In this document: in pieces, positions 10,039-18,358 of the stretch
Position numbering within the stretch: the stretch's first letter is position 1
Layout: the number at the start of each line of letters is the position of its first letter
NCBI RefSeq assembly: GCF_003182095.1
Contig: NZ_QGTJ01000005.1
Span: 66,680 to 130,679 of the forward strand
From: Plasticicumulans acidivorans
Lineage (GTDB): Bacteria > Pseudomonadota > Gammaproteobacteria > Competibacterales > Competibacteraceae
Length of the DNA stretch: 64,000 nt
Reading direction: 5' to 3'
Program-made: the position numbers and the translations under genes
The notes under the pieces: model-generated
What the model was told of the DNA's origin: nothing
Databases searched by the model: none
What the model saw: the letters and a program-made list of their open reading frames with translations, nothing else

Positions 10039-11360
10039 GGGCTCCAGGCAACCGCGAGCTGCTGCACTTTGCCGCCCCGGTGATCCTCGCCAATCTGGCG
10101 ACGCCGCTGCTCGGCCTGGCGGATACGGCGATCATGGGCCGCTTCCCGGACCCGGCCTACATCGGCGCGGTGGCGGTCGGCGGCACCATCTTCACGATGC
10201 TGCTGTGGATCTTTTCCTTCCTGCGCCAGAGCACCGTCGGCCTGACGGCGCAGGCCGTCGGCGCCGGCGATGCCGCCGAACTCGATGCCGCGCTGCTGCG
10301 CCCGCTGCTGCTCGGTGCCGGCATCGGCCTGCTGTTGCTGCTGCTGGCGCGGCCACTGCGCGAGCAGGCGCTGACGCTGATGGCGGCAGCGGCCGACGTC
10401 GAGGGCTACGCGCGCGACTATTTCAACTGGCGCATCGGCTCGGCGCCGTTCGCGCTGGCCAATTACGCGCTGTTCGCCTGGTTCATCGGCCAGCGGCGCA
10501 CGCGGCTGGTGATGCTGCTGCAGATCGTGCTCAACGCCAGCAACGTCGCGCTGACGGCGCTGTTCGTGCTCGGCTTGGGCTGGGGGCCGGCCGGCGCCGG
10601 CCTCGGCACGGCCCTGTGCGAAGGGCTGGTCTGCGTCTGGGCGCTGTGGCTGGCGCGTCATGCGCTGCGCCCGGCGGCCTGGCGCGGTGGCGTGCTGCGG
10701 CGTGACCGGCTGCTGCAGCTGTTCCGCGCCAACCGCGACATCATGATCCGCACCTGTCTGCTGATGCTGACTTTCACCGCCTTCACCCGCGTCGGCGCCG
10801 GCCTGTCGACGCTGACATTGTCGGCCAACCAGATCCTGATGCAGTGGCTGCTGGTCAGCGCCTTTTTCCTCGACGGCTTTGCCAATGCCGCCGAAGTCTG
10901 GGCCGGGCAGGCGGTCGGCGCGCGCGATCCGCAGCTGCTGCGCGTCGTGGCCGTGCGCAGCGGCCGCCTGGCGCTGCTGACTGCGCTGCTGCTGAGCGGG
11001 CTGATCTGGTGCGCGCGCGAGCCGCTGGTGGCGCTGGTCACGGTCAGTCCCGAGCTGCGGGCGCTGGCGCTCGACTACCTGCCGTGGCTGGCGGCGGTGC
11101 CGCTGCTCAGCGTCGCCGCTTTTCTGTTCGACGGCCTGTTCTTCGGTGCGCTGCACACCGCGCCGCTGCGCGACATGATGCTGATCGCCGTCGCCGCCTA
11201 TTTTCTCGCGTTGTGGTGGGGGCTGGGGCGTTTCGGCAACCACGGCCTGTGGGCGGCGCTGCTGCTGTTTTTCGTGCTGCGCGGCGCGCTGCTGGCGCTG
11301 TGCTGGCCGGGCCTGCTGCGCCGGGTGGCCGCCGCGCCGCCGGCGGATCACACATTGTGA
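10029..11360 (+). CDS. MATE family efflux transporter (DinF-like)
   Basis: About 443 residues with roughly twelve hydrophobic segments, matching the DinF branch of MATE antiporters, which expel drugs or metabolites using a Na+ or H+ gradient. Characteristic stretches are PVILANLATPLLGLADTAIM near the N-terminus and VGAGLSTLTLSANQILMQW at the start of the second half. No ATG precedes the first conserved helix, so a GTG at 10029 overlapping the mutarotase stop is the likely start. The substrate is unknown. Confidence 0.87.
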   Translation: MRVRAPGNRELLHFAAPVILANLATPLLGLADTAIMGRFPDPAYIGAVAVGGTIFTMLLWIFSFLRQSTVGLTAQAVGAGDAAELDAALLRPLLLGAGIGLLLLLLARPLREQALTLMAAAADVEGYARDYFNWRIGSAPFALANYALFAWFIGQRRTRLVMLLQIVLNASNVALTALFVLGLGWGPAGAGLGTALCEGLVCVWALWLARHALRPAAWRGGVLRRDRLLQLFRANRDIMIRTCLLMLTFTAFTRVGAGLSTLTLSANQILMQWLLVSAFFLDGFANAAEVWAGQAVGARDPQLLRVVAVRSGRLALLTALLLSGLIWCAREPLVALVTVSPELRALALDYLPWLAAVPLLSVAAFLFDGLFFGALHTAPLRDMMLIAVAAYFLALWWGLGRFGNHGLWAALLLFFVLRGALLALCWPGLLRRVAAAPPADHTL

Positions 11361-11434
11361 CAAAAGCGGCGTATATCTCCCTGCACGATACCTGCGCGAT
11401 GGATTGCGCCGCTGCCTGCCGGAGTATCACGTCG

Positions 11435-12166
11435 ATGCAAGAAGCCAACCTCGCGGTCACGCGCGCGCTGGCCGATCCCTACGATTATTTCCGTGACCTC
11501 GCCGCACTGGCCGGCGACAGCGCGGTACTGCCAGCGCTGCGCTGCCTGTTCGTGACTTCGGCGCTGCGCGATGACGACACCGGCCGTCACACCTTGCGCG
11601 TCGGTTACATGGCCGAGCTGATCGGCCATGCCCTCGGCCTCGACGAGGCCACCTGCGTGGCACTGCGCGTCGCCGCACCGATGCACGACATCGGCAAGCT
11701 GGCGATTCCCGATGTCGTGCTGTTCAAGCCCGGTCCGCTCGACGCCGGGGAAATCCGCATCATGCGTCGCCATTCCGAGTACGGCGCGCGCATCCTCGCC
11801 GCCGGCGACGATCCGCTGTTCACGATGGCGGCAACCATCGCCGGCGCACACCACGAGCGTTTCGACGGCGGCGGCTATCCGTATGGTCTGCGTGGCGAGG
11901 CGATTCCGCTGTGTGCGCGTATCACCGCGATCTGCGACTGCTTCGATGCGCTGAGCATGCCGCGCTGCTATCGCCCGGCGCTCGACGAGGCGCAGGTGCT
12001 GGCGCATGTGCGCGGCGAGCGCGGCGGTGCTTTCGATCCGCAGGTGGTCGATGCCTTCGAGCGCTGCTGGCCGACACTGGCCGTCGCTCACGCCTGCCTT
12101 GAGGCGCAGGCGCTGCGCCTGTTCGAGCAGCTGCGCAGCGGGGCGGCGCTGGGCGCGCAGCCGTAG
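11435..12166 (+). CDS. HD-GYP-type phosphohydrolase domain protein
   Basis: A 243-residue protein with an HD domain of the HD-GYP class, which linearises cyclic di-GMP. Visible metal and signature residues include H in DTGRHTLRVGYM, the HD pair in MHDIGKLAIPD, the histidine of RRHSEYGARIL, HH in AGAHHERFDGGGYP, and D in CDCFDALS. The usual GSGYP is GGGYP here. There is no receiver domain in front, only about 50 residues of unassigned sequence, so the regulatory input is unclear. The ATG at 11435 has GGAG upstream; an alternative ATG lies at 11399. With the GGDEF enzyme at 6156 it gives the region one maker and one likely breaker of cyclic di-GMP. Confidence 0.85.
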   Translation: MQEANLAVTRALADPYDYFRDLAALAGDSAVLPALRCLFVTSALRDDDTGRHTLRVGYMAELIGHALGLDEATCVALRVAAPMHDIGKLAIPDVVLFKPGPLDAGEIRIMRRHSEYGARILAAGDDPLFTMAATIAGAHHERFDGGGYPYGLRGEAIPLCARITAICDCFDALSMPRCYRPALDEAQVLAHVRGERGGAFDPQVVDAFERCWPTLAVAHACLEAQALRLFEQLRSGAALGAQP

Positions 12167-12172
12167 ACGGTT

Positions 12173-12802
12173 TCAGGCGCCCTGCCGGCGCACGCTGGCC
12201 AGCAGCAGGCCGGCGCCGACGAACAGGCTGCCGAAGATGCGGTTCTGCAGGCGCATGCGGCGGGCGTCCTGCACGAAGCGGCGCAGTGCTCCGGCCAGGG
12301 TTGCGTATCCGCACATGACGATGATGTCGACGCCGACCAGCGTGGCGCCGAGGATCAGCACCTGCGGCAGCTGCGCGCGCTGCGGATCGAGGAACTGCGG
12401 GAACAGCGCGACCAGGAACACGATCGCCTTCGGGTTGGTGATGTTGACGATCACCGCCTGCCAGAACAAACGCCCGGCCGGCGGCGGCTCGACGTCGTGC
12501 GTGCTGACCGCGTAGTTGACCGGCGCCCGCCACTTCTGCACGCCGAGCCAGATCAGGTAGGCGACGCCGGCGAACTTGATCAGCATGAACGCCGTCGCCG
12601 AGGCGGCGATCAGCGCGCCGAGGCCGACACCGACCAGCAGCGTGTTGACGATCAGACCGCCCTGCAGGCCGAGGATGCTGGCGATTGCGCGGCGGCGGCC
12701 GTAGCTGATCGCGTTGCTCATCGTATTCACCGCGCCGGCACCCGGCGAAACGCTGATGACGATGCAGGCGGCGAGGTAGGTCAGCCAGACGTGGAAGTCC
12801 AT
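12173..12802 (-). CDS. LysE/RhtB family translocator
   Basis: A 209-residue membrane protein with about six helices. The N-terminal VISVSPGAGAVNTMSNAISY has the SPGAG family motif, and VNITNPKAIVFLVALFPQFL is the second hallmark, typical of RhtB/EamB-like exporters of small amino acids. The start at 12802 (MDFHVWLTYL) begins directly with the first membrane segment. It is convergent with the HD-GYP gene, only 6 bp apart. It is paralogous to the exporter at 8509-9153 but clearly divergent, so probably exports a different substrate. Confidence 0.88.
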   Translation of the reverse strand: MDFHVWLTYLAACIVISVSPGAGAVNTMSNAISYGRRRAIASILGLQGGLIVNTLLVGVGLGALIAASATAFMLIKFAGVAYLIWLGVQKWRAPVNYAVSTHDVEPPPAGRLFWQAVIVNITNPKAIVFLVALFPQFLDPQRAQLPQVLILGATLVGVDIIVMCGYATLAGALRRFVQDARRMRLQNRIFGSLFVGAGLLLASVRRQGA

Positions 12803-12985
12803 TGCAGTGGGGTCCGATCGAATCAGGGAGCCGTCCAGTCTGGCACTGCCGCAGCGGCCGGTACAGCGCTGCGACTGCCTGCACGCCGCGACTTTGGCAA
12901 GTGGTGCTGCCGTGTCTGCGGTGCTGCTCTGCACGCACGGCTCACCGCGCGTTGAGCGGTATCTCCACGGCCTCCAGGCCTGGCG

Positions 12986-13693
12986 TCACACCGCCGTGAA
13001 GCCCAGCCGATCGAGCCAGCTGCCGAGGCTCTGCTGCGCCGCCGCCGTCAGCGCCGCGCCGTGCTCCCGTGCCTGCGCGCGCACCGTGCGCGGGTCGATG
13101 CCGGCCTGACCGAGTTCGCAGCAGTGGCCGACCAGCCAGCGTTCGATGCGGCTGGCGTCGGCCTCCAGATGAAACTGCAGCGCCAGCAGCGCATCGCCGC
13201 GGGCGAAGGCCTGCTCGGCACACAGCGGCGTGCCGGCCAGCGGCGTGCAGCCGGCGGGCAGTTCGAAGCGGTCGCCGTGCCAGTGCAGCACCGGCACGCC
13301 GGCCAGCGGCGCCAGTGGCGAGTCCTGCCCCTGCGGCGTCAGCGTCAGTGCGCTGAAGCCGATTTCCTTGTATCCCATCGGCGCGACGCCGGCGCCGAGC
13401 GCGCGGGCGATCAGCTGCGCGCCGAGGCAGATGCCGAGCAGCGGCCGGCCGCTGGCCAGGCGCCGTTCGAGCAGCTGCAGTTCGGTGGTGAGGAAGGGGT
13501 AGAGCGCCTCGTCGAAGGCGCCGATCGGTGCGCCGAGCGCGATCAGCAGGTCGGCGGCGTCGGCATCGACTGCGCTGAGCTCGTCGACCGCCGGATCGAG
13601 ATAACGCAGCTCGAAGCCGCGCGCGCGCAGCAGCGGCTCCAGCGTGCCGAGATCCTCGAAGTGGATGTGACGCAGGGCGAGAGCGGTCTTCAT
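12986..13693 (-). CDS. Class I glutamine amidotransferase
   Basis: A 235-residue stand-alone GATase1 domain resembling the GMP synthase glutaminase domain. The nucleophile sits in GICLGAQLIARALG (Cys near residue 86), and LQFHLEAD supplies the His and Glu near residue 174, so the triad is complete. Such proteins transfer or hydrolyse glutamine-type amide groups; some act on gamma-glutamyl conjugates. The ribosome site CCGGAGACGA supports the ATG at 13693. It is divergent from the MocR regulator at 13803, and by genomic logic may be its target. Confidence 0.85.
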   Translation of the reverse strand: MKTALALRHIHFEDLGTLEPLLRARGFELRYLDPAVDELSAVDADAADLLIALGAPIGAFDEALYPFLTTELQLLERRLASGRPLLGICLGAQLIARALGAGVAPMGYKEIGFSALTLTPQGQDSPLAPLAGVPVLHWHGDRFELPAGCTPLAGTPLCAEQAFARGDALLALQFHLEADASRIERWLVGHCCELGQAGIDPRTVRAQAREHGAALTAAAQQSLGSWLDRLGFTAV

Positions 13694-13761
13694 CGTGTCG
13701 TCTCCGGAATCGTGGAATCCATCCGGGCTCGCGGGCTGAGCGCAGCGGTCCGCCGGCAGTA

Positions 13762-13802
13762 TATATTGGCATATGACAAAAAAGCAGACTGTCATGGGAC
13801 AA
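13762..13802 (+). promoter_or_regulatory. MocR promoter and operator-like inverted repeat
   Basis: TATATT at 13762-13767 can serve as a -10 box for the plus-strand mocR gene, although no good -35 is seen. Just downstream ATGACA (13773-13778) and TGTCAT (13790-13795) form an inverted repeat, followed by GGGACAA. The TGTCATGG-GACAA part resembles a palindrome in front of the second MocR gene near 36080. This suggests autoregulation and control of the divergent amidotransferase. It rests on pattern only. Confidence 0.4.
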
Positions 13803-15101
13803 ATGAACATCGACGGGCGCAGCGTTGCCGAAATCTTCGAAAGCATCCGCCGCGAAGTGCATGCCGGGCGGCTGGTGGCCGGTGAGCTGCTGCCGACGGT
13901 GCGCGAGCTGGCCGGCCGGCTGCAGGTCAACCGCAACACCGTCGCCGCCGCCTACCGGCGACTGGTCGCCGCCGGCATCGCGCAGACGCTGGGGCGCAAC
14001 GGCACGCTGATCCGCGAGCTGGCGCAGCCCGGCGAGCAGGAGGGCACGGCGCCGGGATCGACGCTGTGCGATCTCGCCGGCGGCAGTCCCGATCCGGCGC
14101 TGCTGCCGGATCTGCAGGCCGTGCTGGCCGCCGGCGGCAGCTATCGGCCGCACCTGTACGGTGAGCCGGTGCTCGATGCCGAGCTGGAGCGGCTGGCGCG
14201 GCGCTGGCTGCAGCCCGACTGCCGTCCCGGCTGCACGCTGCAGCTCGCGCACGGCGCGGTCGATGCCATCGAGCGCCTGCTCGCCGCCTACCTGGTGGCG
14301 GGTGACAAGGTCGCCGTCGAAGATCCCTGTTTCCTCGGCAGCATCAATACGCTGCGCCTCGCCGGGCTGGAGGCGCTGGCGGTGGCGGTGGACGCCGAAG
14401 GCATGCGCCCGCAGGCGCTGGCGGCGGCGCTGGCCGCCGGTGCACAGGCGGTGCTGTGCACCTCGCGCGCGCACAATCCGACCGGCTGCAGCCTGACGCC
14501 GGCACGGGCCGCGGCGCTGCGCGAGGTGCTCGCCGCCTATCCGCACGTGCTGGTGATCGAGGACGATCACTTCGCGCTGCTCGCGCGCACGCCGTTCTGC
14601 TCGATCGTGCCGGCGGCTACCGCGCACTGGGCGCTGGTGCGCTCGGTATCGAAGGCCTTCGGTCCCGATCTGCGCCTGGCCTGCGTCGCCAGTGACGCCG
14701 ACACCGCCGGCCGGCTGGCGATGCGGCTGGCGCCGGGTACGACCTGGGTCAGTCATCTGCTGCAGGGCGCGGTGCGCACGCTGCTGGCCTCGCCAGCGGC
14801 GATGCAGCAGGTCGAACAGGCGGCGGAGTGCTACGCGGCGCGGCGCGCGGCCTTGATCGATGCCCTGCGCAGCGAAGGCATCGATGCCGCCGAGCCCTGC
14901 GACGGACTCAACGTCTGGGTGCCGCTGACCTGCGATCCGGCGCCGCTGCTGCCGGCGCTGGCGCGCCAGGGCTGGCTGCTGCGCGGCGGCACCGGCTTTG
15001 CCATCGCAGCGCCGGCGCACGCCCTGCGCATCACCGTCTCGACGCTGGACGCCGCCACGGCACGCCGTTTAGCGGCCGATCTGCGACGGCTCATGGTGTG
15101 A
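13803..15101 (+). CDS. MocR-type GntR/aminotransferase transcription regulator
   Basis: About 432 residues: an N-terminal GntR winged helix (residues 8-75, with NRNTVAAAYRRLVAAGI as recognition helix) fused to a class I aminotransferase-like domain. In the second domain AHNPTG and VRSVSKAFGPDLRLA give the PLP-binding region, with the lysine in SK. MocR regulators use PLP or amino-compound ligands and seldom act as enzymes. Three in-frame ATGs exist (13773, 13794, 13803); I prefer 13803 because the first two lie in a likely operator. It is divergent from the amidotransferase gene, its most plausible target along with itself. Confidence 0.85.
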   Translation: MNIDGRSVAEIFESIRREVHAGRLVAGELLPTVRELAGRLQVNRNTVAAAYRRLVAAGIAQTLGRNGTLIRELAQPGEQEGTAPGSTLCDLAGGSPDPALLPDLQAVLAAGGSYRPHLYGEPVLDAELERLARRWLQPDCRPGCTLQLAHGAVDAIERLLAAYLVAGDKVAVEDPCFLGSINTLRLAGLEALAVAVDAEGMRPQALAAALAAGAQAVLCTSRAHNPTGCSLTPARAAALREVLAAYPHVLVIEDDHFALLARTPFCSIVPAATAHWALVRSVSKAFGPDLRLACVASDADTAGRLAMRLAPGTTWVSHLLQGAVRTLLASPAAMQQVEQAAECYAARRAALIDALRSEGIDAAEPCDGLNVWVPLTCDPAPLLPALARQGWLLRGGTGFAIAAPAHALRITVSTLDAATARRLAADLRRLMV

Positions 15102-15107
15102 GCGCGT

Positions 15108-16064
15108 TCAGCGCGGGCGCAGCGCCCGCAGTGCGGTGACCACCGGCTTCGGCTCGCCCGTGCTGGTGTAGAAACCCCAGAAGGCTTCACGCGGGTCGGG
15201 CTTGAAGCCGAGCTTGGCGAACTGGCGTGCCAGCGCGATCGGCTTCCACGGTGCATCGAAGGCTTCGAAGGCGGTGAAGGCGCGCTGCTGGTTCCGCGGA
15301 AAGCGCGTCTCCAGCCTGCTCCAGAACGCGGCCTGCACCGCCGGTGACCACTCGCCATCGGGCTGCCCCGGCACGCCGGTTTCCTTGACCAGGATCGGCT
15401 TGCCCGGCGCGGCCTGCGCCAGGCGATCGAGGATCGCGGCGAGAAAGTCCATGCCGCCGTCGAGGCGCTGCGGCGTGAACCAGCTCTCGAACAGCGGATG
15501 GATGTTCGGGTGCAGGAAGTCCTGCGCGGCGAGAAAGCCTTCCGGCGCGCGGTCGAGGTGGATGACGAAGGGCTCCGAGGTGCTCACCGGCAGCGCCGGC
15601 AGCGCGGCGCGCACGCGCTCGATGCCGGCCTTCAGCGTCGCCCAGTCGTAGCGCTGGCTGATCAGCCCCTCGTTGCCGACCGAGATGGCGACGACGAGCT
15701 GTGGATAGGCGCGGGCGGCCGCGATCGCGGCATCGATCTCGGCGGGGTCGGCCGGATTCCACACGCCGATCACCAGCGCCCGAAATCCCAGCCCGGCGGC
15801 AATCGCCGGCAGCTGTTCGAGGCCGTCGCGGCAGGCGTAGGTGACCAGTCCGTCGAAGTCCGGGCGCAGGATTTCGAGATCATGGCGCAGGGCTGCCGTG
15901 CCGACCGGCAGTGGCTGGCCGTCGGCGGTTTCGGCGTAGGCGCTCGGCGTGTAGGCGATGAAGCGCGCCTTGGCGAGTGCCGCGCGCAGGTGGCTGAGAT
16001 CGGCCGCGGCGGCCGGCAGCACGGTGCAGCAGCACAGCATCAGGACAGCGAACAGACGACGCAT
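15108..16064 (-). CDS. Exported glycoside hydrolase family 17 (beta-glucanase-like)
   Basis: A 318-residue protein with a Sec signal (MRRLFAVLMLCCC..., probable cleavage after AAA). The mature chain is a single TIM-barrel domain: VAISVGNEGLISQ holds the acid/base glutamate and ILVKETGVPGQPDG the nucleophile glutamate of GH17 enzymes, which cleave beta-1,3-glucans. The C-terminal WGFYTSTGEPK completes the barrel. No carbohydrate-binding module or membrane anchor is present, so it is probably periplasmic or secreted. It may act on osmoregulated periplasmic glucan or on external laminarin. It is convergent with the mocR gene, 6 bp apart. Confidence 0.82.
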   Translation of the reverse strand: MRRLFAVLMLCCCTVLPAAAADLSHLRAALAKARFIAYTPSAYAETADGQPLPVGTAALRHDLEILRPDFDGLVTYACRDGLEQLPAIAAGLGFRALVIGVWNPADPAEIDAAIAAARAYPQLVVAISVGNEGLISQRYDWATLKAGIERVRAALPALPVSTSEPFVIHLDRAPEGFLAAQDFLHPNIHPLFESWFTPQRLDGGMDFLAAILDRLAQAAPGKPILVKETGVPGQPDGEWSPAVQAAFWSRLETRFPRNQQRAFTAFEAFDAPWKPIALARQFAKLGFKPDPREAFWGFYTSTGEPKPVVTALRALRPR

Positions 16065-16128
16065 CGGGCGGCTTCCGGCGGGGAGGGGGCGCTCAGCATA
16101 CGCGCCGCCACGCACGGGCGATGCCGTT

Positions 16129-16323
16129 TCAGCGTGCCTCGGTTTTCGTCGCCCCGCAGCGCTTGCAGCGGTAGGCGGTCACCAGCTTGCCGAGCTTGAC
16201 GTCGAACTGGCGCTCCTTCAGCACTTCCCATTTGTGAAACCCGGACTTGCACAGTTCCTTGCCCGCTGCGGCGTCCATGCGATCGGCGGGTTTCGGGCGC
16301 TTGAATGGAAGGATGTCGGCCAT
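16129..16323 (-). CDS. Small conserved zinc-ribbon protein
   Basis: A 64-residue protein starting MADILPFKRPK. One cysteine lies in ELCKSGFHKWEV with a nearby histidine, and a CxxC pair in YRCKRCGATKTEAR ends the chain, so the C...H/C...CxxC set can hold one zinc. Similar short proteins occur in other Gammaproteobacteria with unknown role. GAGG six bases before the ATG at 16323 fixes the start; the frame stays open upstream but into AT-rich sequence with different codon use. It marks the left edge of the AT-rich island. Confidence 0.7.
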   Translation of the reverse strand: MADILPFKRPKPADRMDAAAGKELCKSGFHKWEVLKERQFDVKLGKLVTAYRCKRCGATKTEAR

Positions 16324-16581
16324 GAACTGCCTCGTGTTCTGGTAATTGGTGGCAGTAAGTTGAAGTGTGCAGACATGATACTTGGCGTGAAATGTTTGTG
16401 TGCTGTGCATTAAGTTGGGTGTCAGTTGAATATTTTTGTGTCTTTGCAGAGGAAAGACTGATGAAGAGAGGCTGTCTGTAGTTTTTATAAAGCATGTGAT
16501 GCGGTTCATATCTTATTGTTTTTATATTTGTTAGAAGCGATTGTGAAACTCTGGATAGTTTTCGTTAATGGGGTGATGGTG

Positions 16582-16609
16582 TTGAATTGGCATTGATTAA
16601 AAATATGAA
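16582..16609 (+). promoter_or_regulatory. Possible sigma-70 promoter of the island genes
   Basis: TTGAAT (16582-16587) and TATGAA (16604-16609) are separated by 16 bp and lie about 70 bp before the first island gene. Both boxes are close to sigma-70 consensus, but in A/T-rich DNA such matches arise by chance, so this is tentative. Confidence 0.3.
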
Positions 16610-16677
16610 GTTGAAAGTTGTGACCGAGGTTTTTGTTCTCGTGTAACTATTTTTCTACGCTGAGATGGTAAATATTG

Positions 16678-17655
16678 ATGTCAAAAAAATTGAAAAGAAC
16701 ACTGGCTTTGAAAGCTGTTGCTTACGCATCTATTAATCTTGATTTTAAAGCGAAACCTATTGATGTGGTTGTAAGGGATATTTTTCGATTATGCCCTCTG
16801 GTTGCTGATCGGCATTATCCACCACCAAATTCTATTAGTTCTAATGGTTTTGATGATGAGTTTTTCTATTTCATTAACGATATGTGGGAGTTTGATGTTT
16901 TTGGCAACTATGCAGTAATTTTTGAGTTTTGTACGTATCAGCCGGGGCATATACCTGCGCAGATTACTGCTGAATTACAGCATGAAAGGTTGAAAATAAA
17001 TATGTCTGAACTTGGTGGTGGAGATGGGGGGGCGAACCGAGAAGTTGTAAATGTAATGCGTATATTAGCATACGGTGATGTATGTGTTGTTGAAAGCATT
17101 CGAGGTTGTGGTGGTATGGCGGCTGTTGAAAAACTATTGAATTTCATTATGGGTAAAATTGAAGAAAAAAAATATCCGAAGTTGTATTTTAGTGATTTTA
17201 TTAGTCATGATTTGAAAGCGGCGATTAAGCGTGGTGGTGGGGCTGCAGGTTTTTCTATGAAAGCATCCAATGCTATTGGGCAGGATATGAAAAAATTTAG
17301 AAAGCTGTTGGGCGAGGCTAATGATAATATACGTGGGGCATCTAATGTTGTCGTTTCATGGAAGGGCAGTAAGCTAAATGAAAATGATATAGTGGAGGCT
17401 GTTGAAGAATTTAAGACGGATGAGGATCTTGAATCTATTCAAATAGTTCTAAATAATGGAAATGTTATTAATGGTATTGAGAAGTTTAAATATAAAAAAC
17501 AAGTCGATATTCCGTCAACAAAAGGAAAGCATCCTAATAGAGATCGCCTTATGCAAGAGATGTGCCTGTATTTGCTTGAACTTCAAGCGGTTGATGAATC
17601 GGGGTATCGTGTTTTAAATGATCAAGGATTTATAAATCGAGTTAGTAGTGAGTGA
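16678..17655 (+). CDS. Unknown soluble protein, possibly RexA-like, first gene of AT-rich cassette
   Basis: About 325 residues, with no signal peptide, membrane segment or recognised catalytic motif. Notable stretches are FFYFINDMWEFDVFGNYAV (near residue 62), GDVCVVESIRGCGGM (near 140), a K/R-rich middle, ASNVVVSWKG followed by a helical acidic stretch (ENDIVEAVEEFKTDEDLESI), and GKHPNRDRLMQEMC near the C-terminus. From memory of lambda RexA, the order of strands and helices in the last two thirds looks alike, and DUF4747-type phage proteins are another possibility. Neither was computed. The ATG at 16678 follows TGAGATGG; a TTG at 16675 is alternative. Its stop overlaps or abuts the next gene, so the pair should be co-translated. 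Codon use is foreign to the neighbourhood. Confidence 0.75.
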   Translation: MSKKLKRTLALKAVAYASINLDFKAKPIDVVVRDIFRLCPLVADRHYPPPNSISSNGFDDEFFYFINDMWEFDVFGNYAVIFEFCTYQPGHIPAQITAELQHERLKINMSELGGGDGGANREVVNVMRILAYGDVCVVESIRGCGGMAAVEKLLNFIMGKIEEKKYPKLYFSDFISHDLKAAIKRGGGAAGFSMKASNAIGQDMKKFRKLLGEANDNIRGASNVVVSWKGSKLNENDIVEAVEEFKTDEDLESIQIVLNNGNVINGIEKFKYKKQVDIPSTKGKHPNRDRLMQEMCLYLLELQAVDESGYRVLNDQGFINRVSSE

Positions 17656-17657
17656 TT

Positions 17658-18338
17658 ATGGGTAAAAAAGGGGTGCTTAATTTTCGTATAAAAATTCTTC
17701 CTAGTGATTGGGTGAGTGCAGATGCTGCTCGGCGTGAGATGGAAAAGCAAGCGGCTATGGCAGATAGCTTCTTTTCTAGATGGATTGTCGCTTTTTTCTT
17801 GCCATTATTATTTGGTTCGTTAATTGGTTATTTCGGGCCTCCAGTAAATAAAGATTTTGTCGCGGCACTAGTTAGCGCTGTCGGTGTGTTGGCCGGGTTT
17901 ACTGTTACAATGATGCTTTTTACTGGCAGAATGCCGGGGAGTGAACAGCTTTCAATTGAATCAACAGTTGATTATGTTGATAAAATTTGTTATTTGCTGC
18001 GCTCACAGTGTGCTGCGTTGATGTCAATGTTTTTTACGTTATTGGTTTGTGGTTTATGGTTGATTTTTGATGGTGTTAAGGCTGCTCCGTGGAGTGATTT
18101 ATCTCCAATGATTCAACGGTCAAGTGGTATTTTTCTTATTGGCCTTTTATTTCTTACGAGTACAAAAGTCATTTTGTTGCCTTATCAAATTTACGAGTTG
18201 CAACGATTTACTTTAGAACAATTGAAACGTGCGAAAAACCTGGAAAATAAAAAGTCGATTTTAGAACAACGAAATTTATTAAAGAGTAGTAAAACGAACG
18301 ATAAACCTGAAAATTTGGATGATTTTAAAGACGGCTAA
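17658..18338 (+). CDS. Unknown four-helix membrane protein, possibly RexB-like partner
   Basis: A 226-residue protein with four hydrophobic segments: WIVAFFLPLLFGSLIGYFG (near residue 45), FVAALVSAVGVLAGFTVTMM (near 75), ALMSMFFTLLVCGLWLIF (near 120) and GIFLIGLLFLTSTKVILLP (near 160). A charged, lysine-rich, coiled-coil-like tail (about residues 180-226) should face the cytosol. No enzyme motif is seen. The ATG at 17658 lies 3 bp past the previous stop; a GTG at 17652 would give a four-base overlap. A soluble sensor-like gene followed by a multi-helix membrane gene resembles lambda rexAB and other two-gene abortive-infection modules, but sequence kinship to RexB is not visible. Confidence 0.75.
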   Translation: MGKKGVLNFRIKILPSDWVSADAARREMEKQAAMADSFFSRWIVAFFLPLLFGSLIGYFGPPVNKDFVAALVSAVGVLAGFTVTMMLFTGRMPGSEQLSIESTVDYVDKICYLLRSQCAALMSMFFTLLVCGLWLIFDGVKAAPWSDLSPMIQRSSGIFLIGLLFLTSTKVILLPYQIYELQRFTLEQLKRAKNLENKKSILEQRNLLKSSKTNDKPENLDDFKDG

Positions 18339-18358
18339 CCTCTTTTTGGACTATTTTT

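Larger units (their letters stand above)
16324..18358. other. AT-rich island, probably horizontally acquired
   Basis: Base use changes abruptly here from very GC-rich to clearly AT-rich and returns to GC-rich just after 18360. The island holds about 350 bp without a gene (16324-16677), with A/T runs and a possible promoter, followed by two overlapping plus-strand genes. Those genes use many TTA, ATA, AAT and GAT codons that are rare in the neighbours. No integrase, transposase, tRNA or clear terminal repeat is visible. A nine-base ACTATTTTT occurs near both ends (16646 and 18350) but is too short and A/T-rich to be convincing. Composition alone argues for recent transfer. Confidence 0.8.

Noticed and set aside
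16646..18358. Nine-base direct repeat ACTATTTTT near both ends of the AT-rich island as an attachment site
   Set aside because: Too short and too A/T-rich to differ from chance, and there is no integrase or tRNA.
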